Assembly (NCBI GenBank): GCA_017549335.1
Contig: JAFYVB010000025.1
Coordinates: 1-52,529, forward strand
Direction: 5' to 3'
DNA: 52,529 bases
Source of the DNA: Clostridia bacterium
Lineage (GTDB): Bacteria > Bacillota > Clostridia > Christensenellales > Aristaeellaceae
This document shows, one piece after another, positions 1 through 7,047 of this stretch. A model generated the notes under the pieces. That model searched no databases. It had not been told where the DNA came from and worked only from the letters and a program-made list of their open reading frames with translations. Position numbers and translations under genes: made by a program. How positions within the stretch are numbered: position 1 is the stretch's first letter; every line of letters starts with the position of its first letter.

Positions 1-837
1 ACGCTTGAAGGTCATTTCGCTGATGGGTTCGCTGCCGCCGATGATAAAACCGCCCAGATGTCTGAGCGGTTTTAATATTTGCATCAGTTCTTTAGTCATG
101 GGGACTATGCGATTTCCCGCTTCGCTCTTCGGCGGGCCAAGGTGCGGCCTGTTATCCTTGAACGTAACTGCCCGTTCCACACGGATCATCCCGCGCGCCC
201 AGTCGATATCCTCCCAGCGCAATCCCAGCACTTCGCCTCTGCGCAGCCCCGTGAACAAAAGCAGCGCCATTACCAGCCGGTCTGTTTCCTGCAGCCGGGG
301 AAGTGCCGCCATAATCTGCACAATATGCTCCTCCCCCAGCGCCTCGCGTTTCGCTGCCTTCTTGGCAGAAATGAATATGCGCTTGCTGTTGGCGGGGTTC
401 TTTTTCATATAGTCGTCTTCCACGGCCAAGTCAAACACCTGGTGCAGAATGATCCCCATCTGCCGCACCGTAGACTGCGCCATATCGCTGTGCGCGTTAT
501 AGAATCCCTGAAGAACAGACGTATTGATATCCTCCAGCCGCATATCGCCAAAGTAGGGAATGATGTACTTCTGGATCAGATTCAGATACCCCGTTTTGGT
601 TGTATGCCGCAGCTTGTTTTCCTTATAAAGGCGAAACCATTCTGCGATGTATGTTTTGAAAAAAGGGGAATCGGGCGGCTTTTGTGTTTGCTGACCTTCA
701 ATCAGTCCATATTGCAGCAGCACCCTGGCGGCTTCTCGTATGATTTCCTGCCGAGTCACGCCGCACACCCATTTATACACAGGATTGCCTTGCGCATCAA
801 ACCCGATGCACACTCTCTCTTTAAACTTTGATGGCAT
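1..837 (-). CDS. tyrosine recombinase / integrase, C-terminus cut by window edge
   Basis: The minus frame is open from an ATG at 837 to base 1 (279 codons) with no stop, so the C-terminus lies outside. The ribosome site AAGGAG sits 6 bases before the ATG. The protein shows an N-terminal SAM-like core-binding region (about residues 60-160, with a KTGYLNLIQKYIIPYFGDM segment) and then the catalytic domain. The box I arginine is visible in FTGLRRGEVLGLRWEDIDW. The HxxR and tyrosine boxes are not in the window. The family integrates and excises genomic islands, ICEs and prophages, commonly at tRNA genes, which fits the tRNA 3' fragments at 23.8 and 24.5 kb. It points out of the island, towards a presumed att site left of the window (inference). 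Identity as an integrase is firm; the element type is not. Confidence 0.9.
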   Translation of the reverse strand, partial: MPSKFKERVCIGFDAQGNPVYKWVCGVTRQEIIREAARVLLQYGLIEGQQTQKPPDSPFFKTYIAEWFRLYKENKLRHTTKTGYLNLIQKYIIPYFGDMRLEDINTSVLQGFYNAHSDMAQSTVRQMGIILHQVFDLAVEDDYMKKNPANSKRIFISAKKAAKREALGEEHIVQIMAALPRLQETDRLVMALLLFTGLRRGEVLGLRWEDIDWARGMIRVERAVTFKDNRPHLGPPKSEAGNRIVPMTKELMQILKPLRHLGGFIIGGSEPISEMTFKR

Positions 838-892
838 GAAATCTCCTTTCATGCTTTTGCACATGCTATGGAGTTTTCAAGGTTCTGCCTTC

Positions 893-921
893 AGCATACC
901 CGTCGCAAAATTTTCCGTCAA
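893..921 (-). promoter_or_regulatory. probable integrase promoter
   Basis: On the minus strand TTGACG (921-916), a 17-base spacer and TATGCT (898-893) lie about 55 bases upstream of the integrase ATG. The -35 abuts the stop codon of the WYL gene. The -10 is one of the weaker matches in this window, which would suit low integrase expression. Confidence 0.5.
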
Positions 922-1923
922 TCACCTTTCATTTACATTTTCGTAGCGTTTTCCCACGACCTCCAGCATATCCTGCATGCCTTTGCGCACATGCTCCGGG
1001 CTAACAATCGTCACGTAATTCTTCAGGCCAAACACCCAGCCGTAAAATTGCGGCCCTACCGCCACCGGAACCGTGATGGTAAAGTGACTGTCGCCGTCCT
1101 TGCGCGGCGTGATTTCGTGACCAAACCGATCCAGCGCCAGGCCAATTCGGAAATTGGGAAAGCGCAGCGTGACATTGACAATCTCCCCGCCAAACATATT
1201 GAAGGTCGACTTTGTGCGCGTTTTCATATCGATCTGTGCGTATGCTTCCCCGCCCAGGCGGTCATCCTCCAGCAGTTCCACCTGTTCCATTTTGTCCACG
1301 CGGAAATACTTGAATTTCTTGTCATCCTTCTTTTCCGCCGCGTCGTATGCCAGCAGATAATAATTGTCATCAGCATACAACAGTGTCCAGGGACTCATCA
1401 CATACACGCGCTTATACAGTTCCTTTTCCTTTTTCAGGTTATAGTCAAAATACCGGAACTGGATTTGTTTGTTGGCAGCCACCGCCTGACAGATGCGATC
1501 CACATTGATATGCATGTTCCTGCCGGTATTCTTCACACGGTTGGCCAGCATCACCTGACGTTGCAGCGTTTGCGCCTCATGCTCACTGCACAGGCCCTTC
1601 AGCTTATTGATCAGCGTGCGCGACCGGGCCTCCGACAGAAAGCGTGATGAGGAAATGGCGTCGATCATCAGTTTCAGTTCATACGTTTCAAAGTCCCGGC
1701 TCAGCAGACGATAGCTTTTCTGATACTCCTCATGATCGATATCCATACCAAAGGACTGCAGCGCGTCCACATCCTCATACAGAGCTTTTCGCTCCGCATC
1801 AATGCCGCATTCCTGCAGGTATTTCTGCATGTCCTTGATCGTCACGCCATGGGTTTCATCGGTCTTTTTCTCAAAGAAATCCTTGAGATACAGCAGTTTC
1901 AGCTTGCGTCCATAGGCCTTCAT
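922..1923 (-). CDS. WYL-domain transcriptional regulator
   Basis: 333 residues. The N-terminus (about 1-75) has an HTH_11/DeoR-like winged-helix pattern (KAYGRKLKLLYLKDFFEKKT, then a VDALQSFGMDI segment). The middle holds a WYL domain (about 150-230; IQFRYFDYN and WTLLYADDNYYLLAYD), and the C-terminus resembles the WCX extension. WYL regulators sense ligands or nucleic acids and often control defence islands and mobile elements. The ribosome site AGGAG is 8 bases before the ATG. The gene sits between the integrase and a helically phased GTC array that overlaps its own leader, so autoregulation through that array is likely (inference). Similar arrays recur at the right end of the island, which makes this protein the first candidate to bind them. 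Confidence 0.88.
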   Translation of the reverse strand: MKAYGRKLKLLYLKDFFEKKTDETHGVTIKDMQKYLQECGIDAERKALYEDVDALQSFGMDIDHEEYQKSYRLLSRDFETYELKLMIDAISSSRFLSEARSRTLINKLKGLCSEHEAQTLQRQVMLANRVKNTGRNMHINVDRICQAVAANKQIQFRYFDYNLKKEKELYKRVYVMSPWTLLYADDNYYLLAYDAAEKKDDKKFKYFRVDKMEQVELLEDDRLGGEAYAQIDMKTRTKSTFNMFGGEIVNVTLRFPNFRIGLALDRFGHEITPRKDGDSHFTITVPVAVGPQFYGWVFGLKNYVTIVSPEHVRKGMQDMLEVVGKRYENVNER

Positions 1924-1926
1924 AGG

Positions 1927-2013
1927 GTCATCTCCTGGTCATATATGGTCTTATGGGGTCTAATCAGGGTCTTTTTTCGTCTAATGGGGTCTAATTGCAG
2001 TCTAATCGCAGTC
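1927..2013 (+). repeat. helically phased GTC array A
   Basis: Nine GTC trinucleotides on the plus strand start at 1927, 1938, 1948, 1958, 1969, 1979, 1989, 2000 and 2011, so the spacing is always 10 or 11 bases (mean 10.5). The common unit is GGTCTAAT. The array separates the minus-strand WYL gene from the plus-strand promoter at 2036. It shares a GGTCTAATCAGGGTCT core with array B at 23.6 kb. A 10.5-base period places every GTC on the same face of B-DNA, which is expected for cooperative protein binding rather than for an RNA element or a CRISPR array. Confidence 0.85.
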
Positions 2014-2035
2014 AAAATTCAACGGCTCTCAAAAT

Positions 2036-2064
2036 TTGAAAAATCCAAAAATTTAGGTTATAAT
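2036..2064 (+). promoter_or_regulatory. sigma-A promoter for the 2110 gene
   Basis: TTGAAA (2036-2041), a 17-base spacer and TATAAT (2059-2064) lie immediately downstream of array A. The surrounding 40 bases are closely similar to the promoter at 9325-9353 (shared CAAAATTTGA and AGGTTATAAT), which implies a common origin or co-regulation of the two genes. Confidence 0.8.
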
Positions 2065-2109
2065 TATAGTATAAATCAGGAACGTAAGCCGTTCAAGGGT
2101 GAATAACAA

Positions 2110-2415
2110 ATGATCGTAACCAAACTTACAGACTTGCGCGCTACATAGCAACTGCGCGCCAGCATGAGTGCAAATCCCTATCACAATCAGCATATCAATG
2201 AATTTGCAGATTGCGTGGATAATTCTCTGTATGAATTACAAGCACACTATGACAGCATCATCCTCCAGCAGCAGGAGCAGATTGAACTGCTGATGGAGCG
2301 CGTGACGGCATTGGAGCAAAAGTTATCTACTACACCATTTCAATTGGAGATGATGATTACAAAAGACAGTTTGAAAAAACTACGAAACACCATCATGGGT
2401 GCTTTCCGCAAATAA
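2110..2415 (+). CDS. small coiled-coil protein with an in-frame TAG at codon 13
   Basis: From ATG 2110 the frame reads 12 codons (MIVTKLTDLRAT), a TAG at 2146-2148, then continues open to TAA at 2413-2415. The part after the amber codon is hydrophilic and helical, with a coiled-coil stretch (IILQQQEQIELLMERVTALE). An internal ATG at 2164 would give 83 residues, but no ribosome site precedes it; a weak AAGGGTGA precedes ATG 2110. Either the gene is broken, it restarts at 2164, or the amber codon is read. The residues either side of the TAG (LRAT and QLRAS) come from a near-repeat in the DNA. No family was recognised. Confidence 0.55.
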
Positions 2416-2421
2416 AAACGG

Positions 2422-2447
2422 CCCGGAAGATATTTCTTCCGGGTTTT
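2422..2447. terminator. bidirectional intrinsic terminator between convergent genes
   Basis: The inverted repeat CCCGGAAG/CTTCCGGG is followed by TTTT on the plus strand and preceded by AAAA. It separates the plus-strand gene ending at 2415 from the minus-strand gene ending at 2446. Confidence 0.8.
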
Positions 2448-2700
2448 ACTCTTTCTTTGAAATGCAATACCAGATAATCAGGAGCAATATTCCTGCAAAC
2501 ACAAACGCATAAGGATTTTCAATGTCCATCGTACCATTCACAATGCCGGAGAAGAGAGCAATGAGGAGAAATGTCGAGCAGCCCAACGTCATGCAGCCAC
2601 CGCCACTGCCGGACGATGTACCATCGCCAGACGAAAGCTTTTCATCTATATAGGAGTCCTGCTAACTGTGCTTGCCGTCACCATTCCAGTCGCTTTTCAC
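2446..2700 (-). CDS. small two-helix membrane protein with an in-frame TAG at codon 13
   Basis: A GTG start at 2700 is preceded by AGGAGG at a 6-base spacing. The frame reads KSDWNGDGKHS, meets TAG at 2664-2662, and continues open for 71 further codons to TAA at 2448-2446. The distal part has a Gly/Ser-rich linker and two hydrophobic segments (CSTFLLIALFSGIVNG and AFVFAGILLLIIWYC). The N-terminal DWNGDGKH then QDSYID pattern runs across the TAG as one conserved-looking sequence, so the frame was coding on both sides. It could be a nonsense-mutated pseudogene or a gene read through the amber codon. No separate start with a ribosome site lies after the TAG. Confidence 0.55.
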
Positions 2701-2908
2701 GAATATCCTCCTCTCTCTTAATGGCGATATCAATCCATCACATTCTCATGAAGATGTCGATAGAATAGCATTTCAATTATGCGTTTCCAGTGCCGAATCG
2801 TCGATTTTTACATTCCAGATGAACGGTAACCCCGAAAGCAGACTTCACATGAGGGCAGGGCTATAATGAACGCAAGACAATTATTCAGGTGTATGGTGTA
2901 TAGTTCCG

Positions 2909-3652
2909 CTAATCTTTCATCCCATTAGAAATCCATTTATTAAAATCGGATTTTACAATACTGGCCGTGTAATATGCACCATCCCCTTCATCTGAATGGT
3001 ACACGAACCAACCTTCTGCGTCTTCCCCATCAACTTTCTTTAACTTGTCGATGAAATTAACATAGCTGCAATTCGAATAAACCAATGCAGAATTACCTTT
3101 TTTGTTTCCCAGCGAGGAAAAGTTTGATGCTCGTGTTACAGCTTTTCCAATCCACACTTTACTGTTTATTCCGACATCTTTTCTTCCGGCTTTTACAACG
3201 AGTTCCTTCGCTGTTGACATTCCAATTCCAACGTTTATTTCAGGAAGTGAACGATTGGATAAAAGCTTGTTCAGCATTTTCATATATGTATTTATATAGA
3301 TTGTTTTATCCGCTAACTCATAAATATCGTCTTTGGACGGGGTGGTGTATATTGCATACACACAGTCTCCTCTAATTCCAATTTCTCTTAGATTTTCATC
3401 TTTACGCAGAATTTCAATAGCTTCGGATGTAAAACTACGAATAACTTTAGACACCGTTTCCTTGCCTTCATCTGCGAACAATTCAGAAGAATCTCTAATG
3501 TCTACAAAGATCCCAGTCACCCAGCTGTAATAACCATTAGAAAAAGTAAACGCATCATCAGTCGGCAATTCATCTTGTTCTATGACGGTTAATTCATTGT
3601 CTAATATTGCTTCTATTCGTTCCTTACCTTTCCTGTAATCATATGTTGCCAC
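2909..3652 (-). CDS. Pycsar-type nucleotide cyclase, second copy
   Basis: The start chosen is GTG 3652, because AGGAGG at 3663-3658 stands 5 bases upstream and the resulting N-terminus aligns with the other cyclase; this gives 247 residues. The class III cyclase domain shows FVDIRDSS with metal-type aspartates D51 and D54, and IRGDCVYAIY around residues 94-103. A WIGKAVTRASNFSS segment lies where the family carries its transition-state residues. Pycsar cyclases make cyclic pyrimidine nucleotides on phage infection and activate a partner effector. It follows the membrane effector gene with 10 bases between stop and start. Product (cCMP or cUMP) cannot be read from sequence. Low G+C compared with the sugar cluster suggests transfer. 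Confidence 0.82.
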   Translation of the reverse strand: MATYDYRKGKERIEAILDNELTVIEQDELPTDDAFTFSNGYYSWVTGIFVDIRDSSELFADEGKETVSKVIRSFTSEAIEILRKDENLREIGIRGDCVYAIYTTPSKDDIYELADKTIYINTYMKMLNKLLSNRSLPEINVGIGMSTAKELVVKAGRKDVGINSKVWIGKAVTRASNFSSLGNKKGNSALVYSNCSYVNFIDKLKKVDGEDAEGWFVYHSDEGDGAYYTASIVKSDFNKWISNGMKD

Positions 3653-3662
3653 AGCAGCCTCC

Positions 3663-4253
3663 TCAATAAATATAAATACCAATAAACAGGAGCACAACGA
3701 AGAAAACAAATCCTACGATTATGCGTCTAAGCCCACGATTATACGTTTCATATTTGACAGATGCAATATCAGCATTTATGTATATCTGCTCAATCAAATC
3801 GTTTAGGAGATATTCCTTGCTCATCTCACAGAAGTTCTTATGATAAGTATTGTAATTACTATTTTTTCTTATTCCAGCAAAGAAGATGCGAGAGGTTTCA
3901 TCTTTTCTTCCAATCGCTTCTTCTGAGGTTTTTGCAATCAACACACTTCCAAGATTGAACATTCCCAATATCATAATAAAAATAGCACTCGCAAAGCAAA
4001 GCAAATAAAGTATGCTACAGAAAGTCTTTATTGTAATACATGCTTTTACAATATTAAATATCTCGTTCAATCCTTCATTCGTGAGAATGATTGCAAGAAG
4101 CGCCCCGAATGCAGCTAAGACAATAGACGTTTTGTTATCGCAATTTGTAACGAAACCAATATTGCGATCAAGGGTTTGAGTTGCAATTTCGATTTTATAT
4201 TCAAGATCTTCCGGTACTTTGCCATTCTCTGTTTCTTTTGTAATCTCTGACAT
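3663..4253 (-). CDS. Pycsar-like transmembrane effector
   Basis: 196 residues from ATG 4253 (ribosome site GAGGAG inside the end of the upstream cyclase; the cyclase TGA and this ATG are separated by one base). Early residues CDNKTSIVLAAFGALLAI match the helix-opening pattern of PycTM-type effectors (DUF5706), where a D-x-K motif precedes the first membrane helix. Further hydrophobic helices lie at about 77-100 and 177-195, with a soluble segment between. In known Pycsar systems the TM effector senses the cyclic pyrimidine and damages the inner membrane, stopping phage growth by cell death or stasis. Its place between two cyclase genes makes the functional link strong. Confidence 0.78.
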   Translation of the reverse strand: MSEITKETENGKVPEDLEYKIEIATQTLDRNIGFVTNCDNKTSIVLAAFGALLAIILTNEGLNEIFNIVKACITIKTFCSILYLLCFASAIFIMILGMFNLGSVLIAKTSEEAIGRKDETSRIFFAGIRKNSNYNTYHKNFCEMSKEYLLNDLIEQIYINADIASVKYETYNRGLRRIIVGFVFFVVLLFIGIYIY

Positions 4254-4254
4254 A

Positions 4255-4989
4255 TCAGATATTCTCCTCAATCCATTTATTAAAACCAGTTTCTATTATA
4301 CTACAGTGGTAATAATCAACACTACCGTAATAATCGGAAGCATGAGCACTGATCCACGATTTATAGTTCTCATTTTCCTTGCATAAATGCTCTATAACAT
4401 TATCATAGAACACAGGACTCATTGCAATAGGAGAAATTCCATTTCTGTTTGCAACATCCGATAGGTGTGCTGCGTCTACAACCGCTTTTCCAATCCATAT
4501 TTTATCATTGATACCACTACCATTTTGGCCCGCCTTAATAATTAAGTCCTGGCTGCACCCCAAACCTATACCAGCGCTAACGAGGGAGTAACCATTCTTC
4601 TTGAGCAACTTGTTCAACATCACCATAAAGGAATTGATTCGATATGCGTGACGAAATATATCTACTAAATCAGTTTGGTAAGGGGCATTATAAATACAGT
4701 ACACACAATCTCCTCTGATACCGATTTCTCGATAGTTGCTATTATCTTTTAGGATTGAAATAATCTCCGAACAAAAACTTCTTATAATACGTGCGGTGTC
4801 TTCATTTGGAGCTTGAAATAGTTTGCTGGAGTCGACAATGTCAACAAATAATGCTCCAACCCACGCTTTAATTCCGTTTTCATAAGTAAACTCAGTATCT
4901 GATGATGGGATATTATCTTTTTCAACAATTTTTGTTGGAGATTTTAGTATTGCCTCCACAGTTTCTTTAGATCTTTTATATTCATACAT
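4255..4989 (-). CDS. Pycsar-type nucleotide cyclase, first copy
   Basis: 244 residues, first gene of the three-gene operon, with ribosome site AAGGTGA. Class III cyclase motifs are FVDIVDSS (metal aspartates D50 and D53) and IGIRGDCVYCIY (D94 region), followed by GIGLGCSQDLIIKAG and WIGKAVVDAAHLSD. It is clearly paralogous to the cyclase at 2909-3652 but diverged over most of its length, so the duplication is old. At the position usually Asn in class III cyclases (GxxVN) this copy has Val and the other Thr. That may be normal for the pyrimidine group or may mean the two must pair; I cannot tell. Confidence 0.82.
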   Translation of the reverse strand: MYEYKRSKETVEAILKSPTKIVEKDNIPSSDTEFTYENGIKAWVGALFVDIVDSSKLFQAPNEDTARIIRSFCSEIISILKDNSNYREIGIRGDCVYCIYNAPYQTDLVDIFRHAYRINSFMVMLNKLLKKNGYSLVSAGIGLGCSQDLIIKAGQNGSGINDKIWIGKAVVDAAHLSDVANRNGISPIAMSPVFYDNVIEHLCKENENYKSWISAHASDYYGSVDYYHCSIIETGFNKWIEENI

Positions 4990-5013
4990 AGTATTTCACC
5001 TTCCACATTATTC

Positions 5014-5042
5014 ATTATACTACATATTCCACCACCTTTCAA
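5014..5042 (-). promoter_or_regulatory. Pycsar operon promoter
   Basis: On the minus strand TTGAAA (5042-5037), a 17-base spacer and TATAAT (5019-5014) lie 25 bases upstream of the first cyclase ATG. It faces away from the candidate RNA promoter at 5062-5070, and the two -35 regions overlap or nearly so. Confidence 0.75.
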
Positions 5043-5061
5043 CACAACCACTACATATTGT

Positions 5062-5070
5062 TGCTATAAT
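5062..5070 (+). promoter_or_regulatory. extended -10 promoter of the candidate RNA
   Basis: TGCTATAAT is a full extended -10 element (TGnTATAAT). No good -35 stands 17 bases upstream, as is common for extended -10 promoters. It would start a transcript near 5077 that ends at the terminator at 5253-5296. Confidence 0.55.
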
Positions 5071-5076
5071 ATTTAG

Positions 5077-5296
5077 TTTCGACACAACTTCCTGTTGAGT
5101 TGACGGGAATACATATCAGCATAAAAGAGCGTCTGAATCGCCGACGAAAGTATACATACTAAAGAATAGTTCTCGCTGAATCTGCTGCGCGTCACCCCAT
5201 TTGGAAAAGCCTTTTCCTGCGCTACCTCAAACCTATCCCCGGGCATAGCAAACGGGACAGAATGGCACACAAAAGCCATGCTGTCCCGCTTTTTTG
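5077..5296 (+). ncRNA. candidate structured small RNA of about 220 nt
   Basis: The interval lies between an extended -10 promoter and a strong intrinsic terminator and holds no convincing gene on either strand. Local helices are visible: TTCCTGT with ACGGGAA (7 pairs), CGTC with GACG, and GGAAAAG with CTTTTCC, before the terminal hairpin. It is divergent from the Pycsar operon by about 60 bases. A 68-codon minus-strand frame spans the same bases but has no ribosome site and overlaps the terminator. I do not recognise an Rfam family. It could be a regulatory RNA of the island, or a guide or antitoxin-like RNA; function is unknown. Confidence 0.45.
5253..5296 (+). terminator. strong nested-hairpin terminator
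   Basis: CGGGACAG (5253-5260) pairs with CTGTCCCG (5281-5288), and inside it ATGGC pairs with GCCAT. A run of six T follows on the plus strand. The A-tract on the other side allows weak function for the minus-strand HTH gene ending at 5311. Confidence 0.85.
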
Positions 5297-5310
5297 CGTT
5301 TATGCTTATA

Positions 5311-5520
5311 TCAGATTTTTACGCCGTCTTTGAACTCAAAACCAAAATAGAACTCAGCTTCCAACGCTGCCGAAATCTTTTCCATTTCTTCGGTCGAAAA
5401 TTTGCCCGTTTTCATGCGCTGATTGAATGCCTGCGGACTGGAACCCACGGCGCGGGCCAGTTCTGCTTCGCTCATGCCCTTATAAGCAAGAGCCATTTTG
5501 ATTTTCTGCGGTATAGTCAT
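5311..5520 (-). CDS. small HTH (XRE/Cro-type) regulator
   Basis: 69 residues from ATG 5520, chosen because GGAGG ends 7 bases upstream; an in-frame ATG at 5526 touches the ribosome site and is less likely. Sequence MTIPQKIKMALAYKGMSEAE then ELARAVGSSPQAFNQRM is a canonical five-helix XRE fold, followed by a TEEMEKISAALEAEF segment. It is divergent from the 5686-7632 mobile-element operon, and an inverted repeat lies over that operon's -35, so it probably represses it (inference). Confidence 0.8.
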   Translation of the reverse strand: MTIPQKIKMALAYKGMSEAELARAVGSSPQAFNQRMKTGKFSTEEMEKISAALEAEFYFGFEFKDGVKI

Positions 5521-5592
5521 AGTCATCCCTCCACAGTTATTATACAGAAACATCTTTCAAACGTCAAATGAAAAATGATTTTGTAAAGAAAA

Positions 5593-5636
5593 AGTTTGAT
5601 ATTTGTATTGACAAACTAAAGTTTTTCCTTTATAAT
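5593..5636 (+). promoter_or_regulatory. consensus promoter with overlapping inverted-repeat operator
   Basis: TTGACA (5608-5613), 17 bases, TATAAT (5631-5636): a perfect sigma-A promoter. AGTTTG (5593-5598) and CAAACT (5612-5617) form a perfect 6-base inverted repeat across the -35. A promoter this strong on a mobile element normally needs a repressor; the divergent HTH gene is the obvious candidate. Confidence 0.8.
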
Positions 5637-5685
5637 ATAAGAGAAGAGTTGATAAACAACTCAAAAAAAGAAAGGAGACTACCCC

Positions 5686-5955
5686 ATGTCAAACCCCACC
5701 ATGGAAGCCAAAGTCCACGAACTGATGGAACTCAAGCGGATGAAAGAGGAAATCGAAGCCGAAATCACTGCTGCAGAAGACGATATCAAAGCCGTCATGG
5801 GCGACGAAGAACTGCTGACTGCGGGAGCTTACAAGGTCAGTTGGAAAACCTTCACCAGCAGCCGCATCGATACCACCGCATTGAAAAAGGCTCTGCCTGA
5901 TGTCGCCGCAGCTTACACCAAGCAGACCACAGCCCGTCGCTTCTCTATAAACTAA
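5686..5955 (+). CDS. small mobile-element protein resembling a YqaJ-recombinase C-terminal tail
   Basis: 89 residues with ribosome site AAGGAG 9 bases upstream. The N-terminal half is a charged helix (ELMELKRMKEEIEAEITAAE); the C-terminal half is VSWKTFTSSRIDTTALKKAL followed by a KQTTARRFSIN ending. Tails of this type follow YqaJ-like exonuclease domains in clostridial phages and conjugative elements; here it stands alone without the nuclease. First gene after the 5593-5636 promoter, 109 bases ahead of the ArdC gene. Function unknown. Confidence 0.7.
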   Translation: MSNPTMEAKVHELMELKRMKEEIEAEITAAEDDIKAVMGDEELLTAGAYKVSWKTFTSSRIDTTALKKALPDVAAAYTKQTTARRFSIN

Positions 5956-6064
5956 AAGCCGGAACACCTACCACAGCATTCCGGCAGCCCCCAGAACTTC
6001 CACGAACCGGGGAGCAAGGATATTCTACCACACTTCCTTGCTCCCCACAAGCAAAGGAGCAAAA

Positions 6065-6892
6065 ATGGACCTTTACAAAGAAATAACCGAACGCATCATG
6101 ACCCAGATGGAAAATGGCATTATTCCTTGGCACAAGCCTTGGATAGCATTCGGTAAAGCCATCAGCCATACTACCGGGAAACCGTATAGCCTGCTGAACC
6201 AGATGATGCTGGGAAAGCCCGGTGAGTATCTCACCTTCAAGCAATGTCAGGCCGAAGGCGGAAAAGTGAAGAAGGGCGAAAAAGCGCAAATGGTTGTCTT
6301 CTGGAAATGGATGACCGTAGAAGATGAGGAAACCAAGGAAGAAAAGGAAGTTCCCTTCCTCCGCTACTACAATGTATTCCACATCGACCAATGTGAAGGG
6401 CTGCGGCACAAGCACATCACAGAAATTGTGATGCCCAACGGTGCCGCCAGCAATGACACTGCCAATGAAATCATCTATGACTACCTTGGCCGCTCCAGCG
6501 TAGTCATGAGACATGAAAGCGGCGACAGGGCTTACTACCAGCCGATGACAGATACCGTTGTCATCCCCGACCGCAGGCAGTTCGCAGAAACAGCAGAGTT
6601 TTACAGCACCATCTTCCACGAACTGACCCACAGCACCGGACACGAAAGCCGCCTGAACCGCCTTGAGAAAACCGCCTTCTTCGGCACAGAGAGCTACAGC
6701 AAGGAAGAACTCATCGCCGAGATCGGCGCGGCAACGCTGGTCAATCACTGCGGTATCGAAACCTCCAGCAGCTTCCGGAACTCAACAGCCTATATACAAA
6801 ACTGGCTGTCCGTGCTGAAAAACGACAAACGGTTCATCGTATCGGCGGCAGGCAAGGCAGAAAAGGCCATCAACCTGATACTGAATCAATAA
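6065..6892 (+). CDS. ArdC-like antirestriction protein with zincin domain
   Basis: 275 residues from ATG 6065 (AAGGAG upstream); the longer frame from 6038 lacks a ribosome site. N-terminal domain (about 1-120; IIPWHKPW and YNVFHIDQC) is the ssDNA-binding ArdC_N type. The C-terminal metallopeptidase-like domain carries HELTHSTGH at 185-193 and a downstream EELIAEIGAA glutamate. ArdC proteins are carried by conjugative elements and protect incoming DNA, partly through ssDNA binding. Its place between the YqaJ-tail protein and a serine resolvase fits a transferable module. Confidence 0.88.
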   Translation: MDLYKEITERIMTQMENGIIPWHKPWIAFGKAISHTTGKPYSLLNQMMLGKPGEYLTFKQCQAEGGKVKKGEKAQMVVFWKWMTVEDEETKEEKEVPFLRYYNVFHIDQCEGLRHKHITEIVMPNGAASNDTANEIIYDYLGRSSVVMRHESGDRAYYQPMTDTVVIPDRRQFAETAEFYSTIFHELTHSTGHESRLNRLEKTAFFGTESYSKEELIAEIGAATLVNHCGIETSSSFRNSTAYIQNWLSVLKNDKRFIVSAAGKAEKAINLILNQ

Positions 6893-6900
6893 CGCAAAAC

Positions 6901-6920
6901 GGCGGGGAGCAATCCCCGCC
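6901..6920 (+). other. GC-rich hairpin after the ArdC gene
   Basis: GGCGGGGA and TCCCCGCC pair perfectly around a 4-base loop. No T-run follows, so it is more likely a transcript-stabilising or processing hairpin than a terminator. Confidence 0.6.
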
Positions 6921-6946
6921 GCCTGTCGCAAAAACAGTTGTTAGCC

Positions 6947-7011
6947 TTTACAGTTTCCGTGCCGTGAAAAACCACGCAAAATAAGGCTTTGCGGCACGGA
7001 AAAACTGTAAA
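6947..7011. repeat. 18-20 base inverted repeat upstream of the resolvase
   Basis: TTTACAGTTTCCGTGCCG (6947-6964) is the near-perfect inverse of 6992-7011 (two extra A/T bases in the right arm), separated by 27 bases. It ends 26 bases before the resolvase ribosome site. It may be the recombination (res) site or the operator of the resolvase, both common in this position. Confidence 0.7.
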
Positions 7012-7047
7012 ACAGCCCTTTGGCCCTTTCGTTTACAGGAGGACATG

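Noticed and set aside
5073-5279. 68-codon minus-strand frame beginning MAFVCHSVPFAMPGDRFE
   Set aside because: No ribosome site, starts inside a terminator hairpin and lies wholly opposite the candidate RNA with its own promoter.
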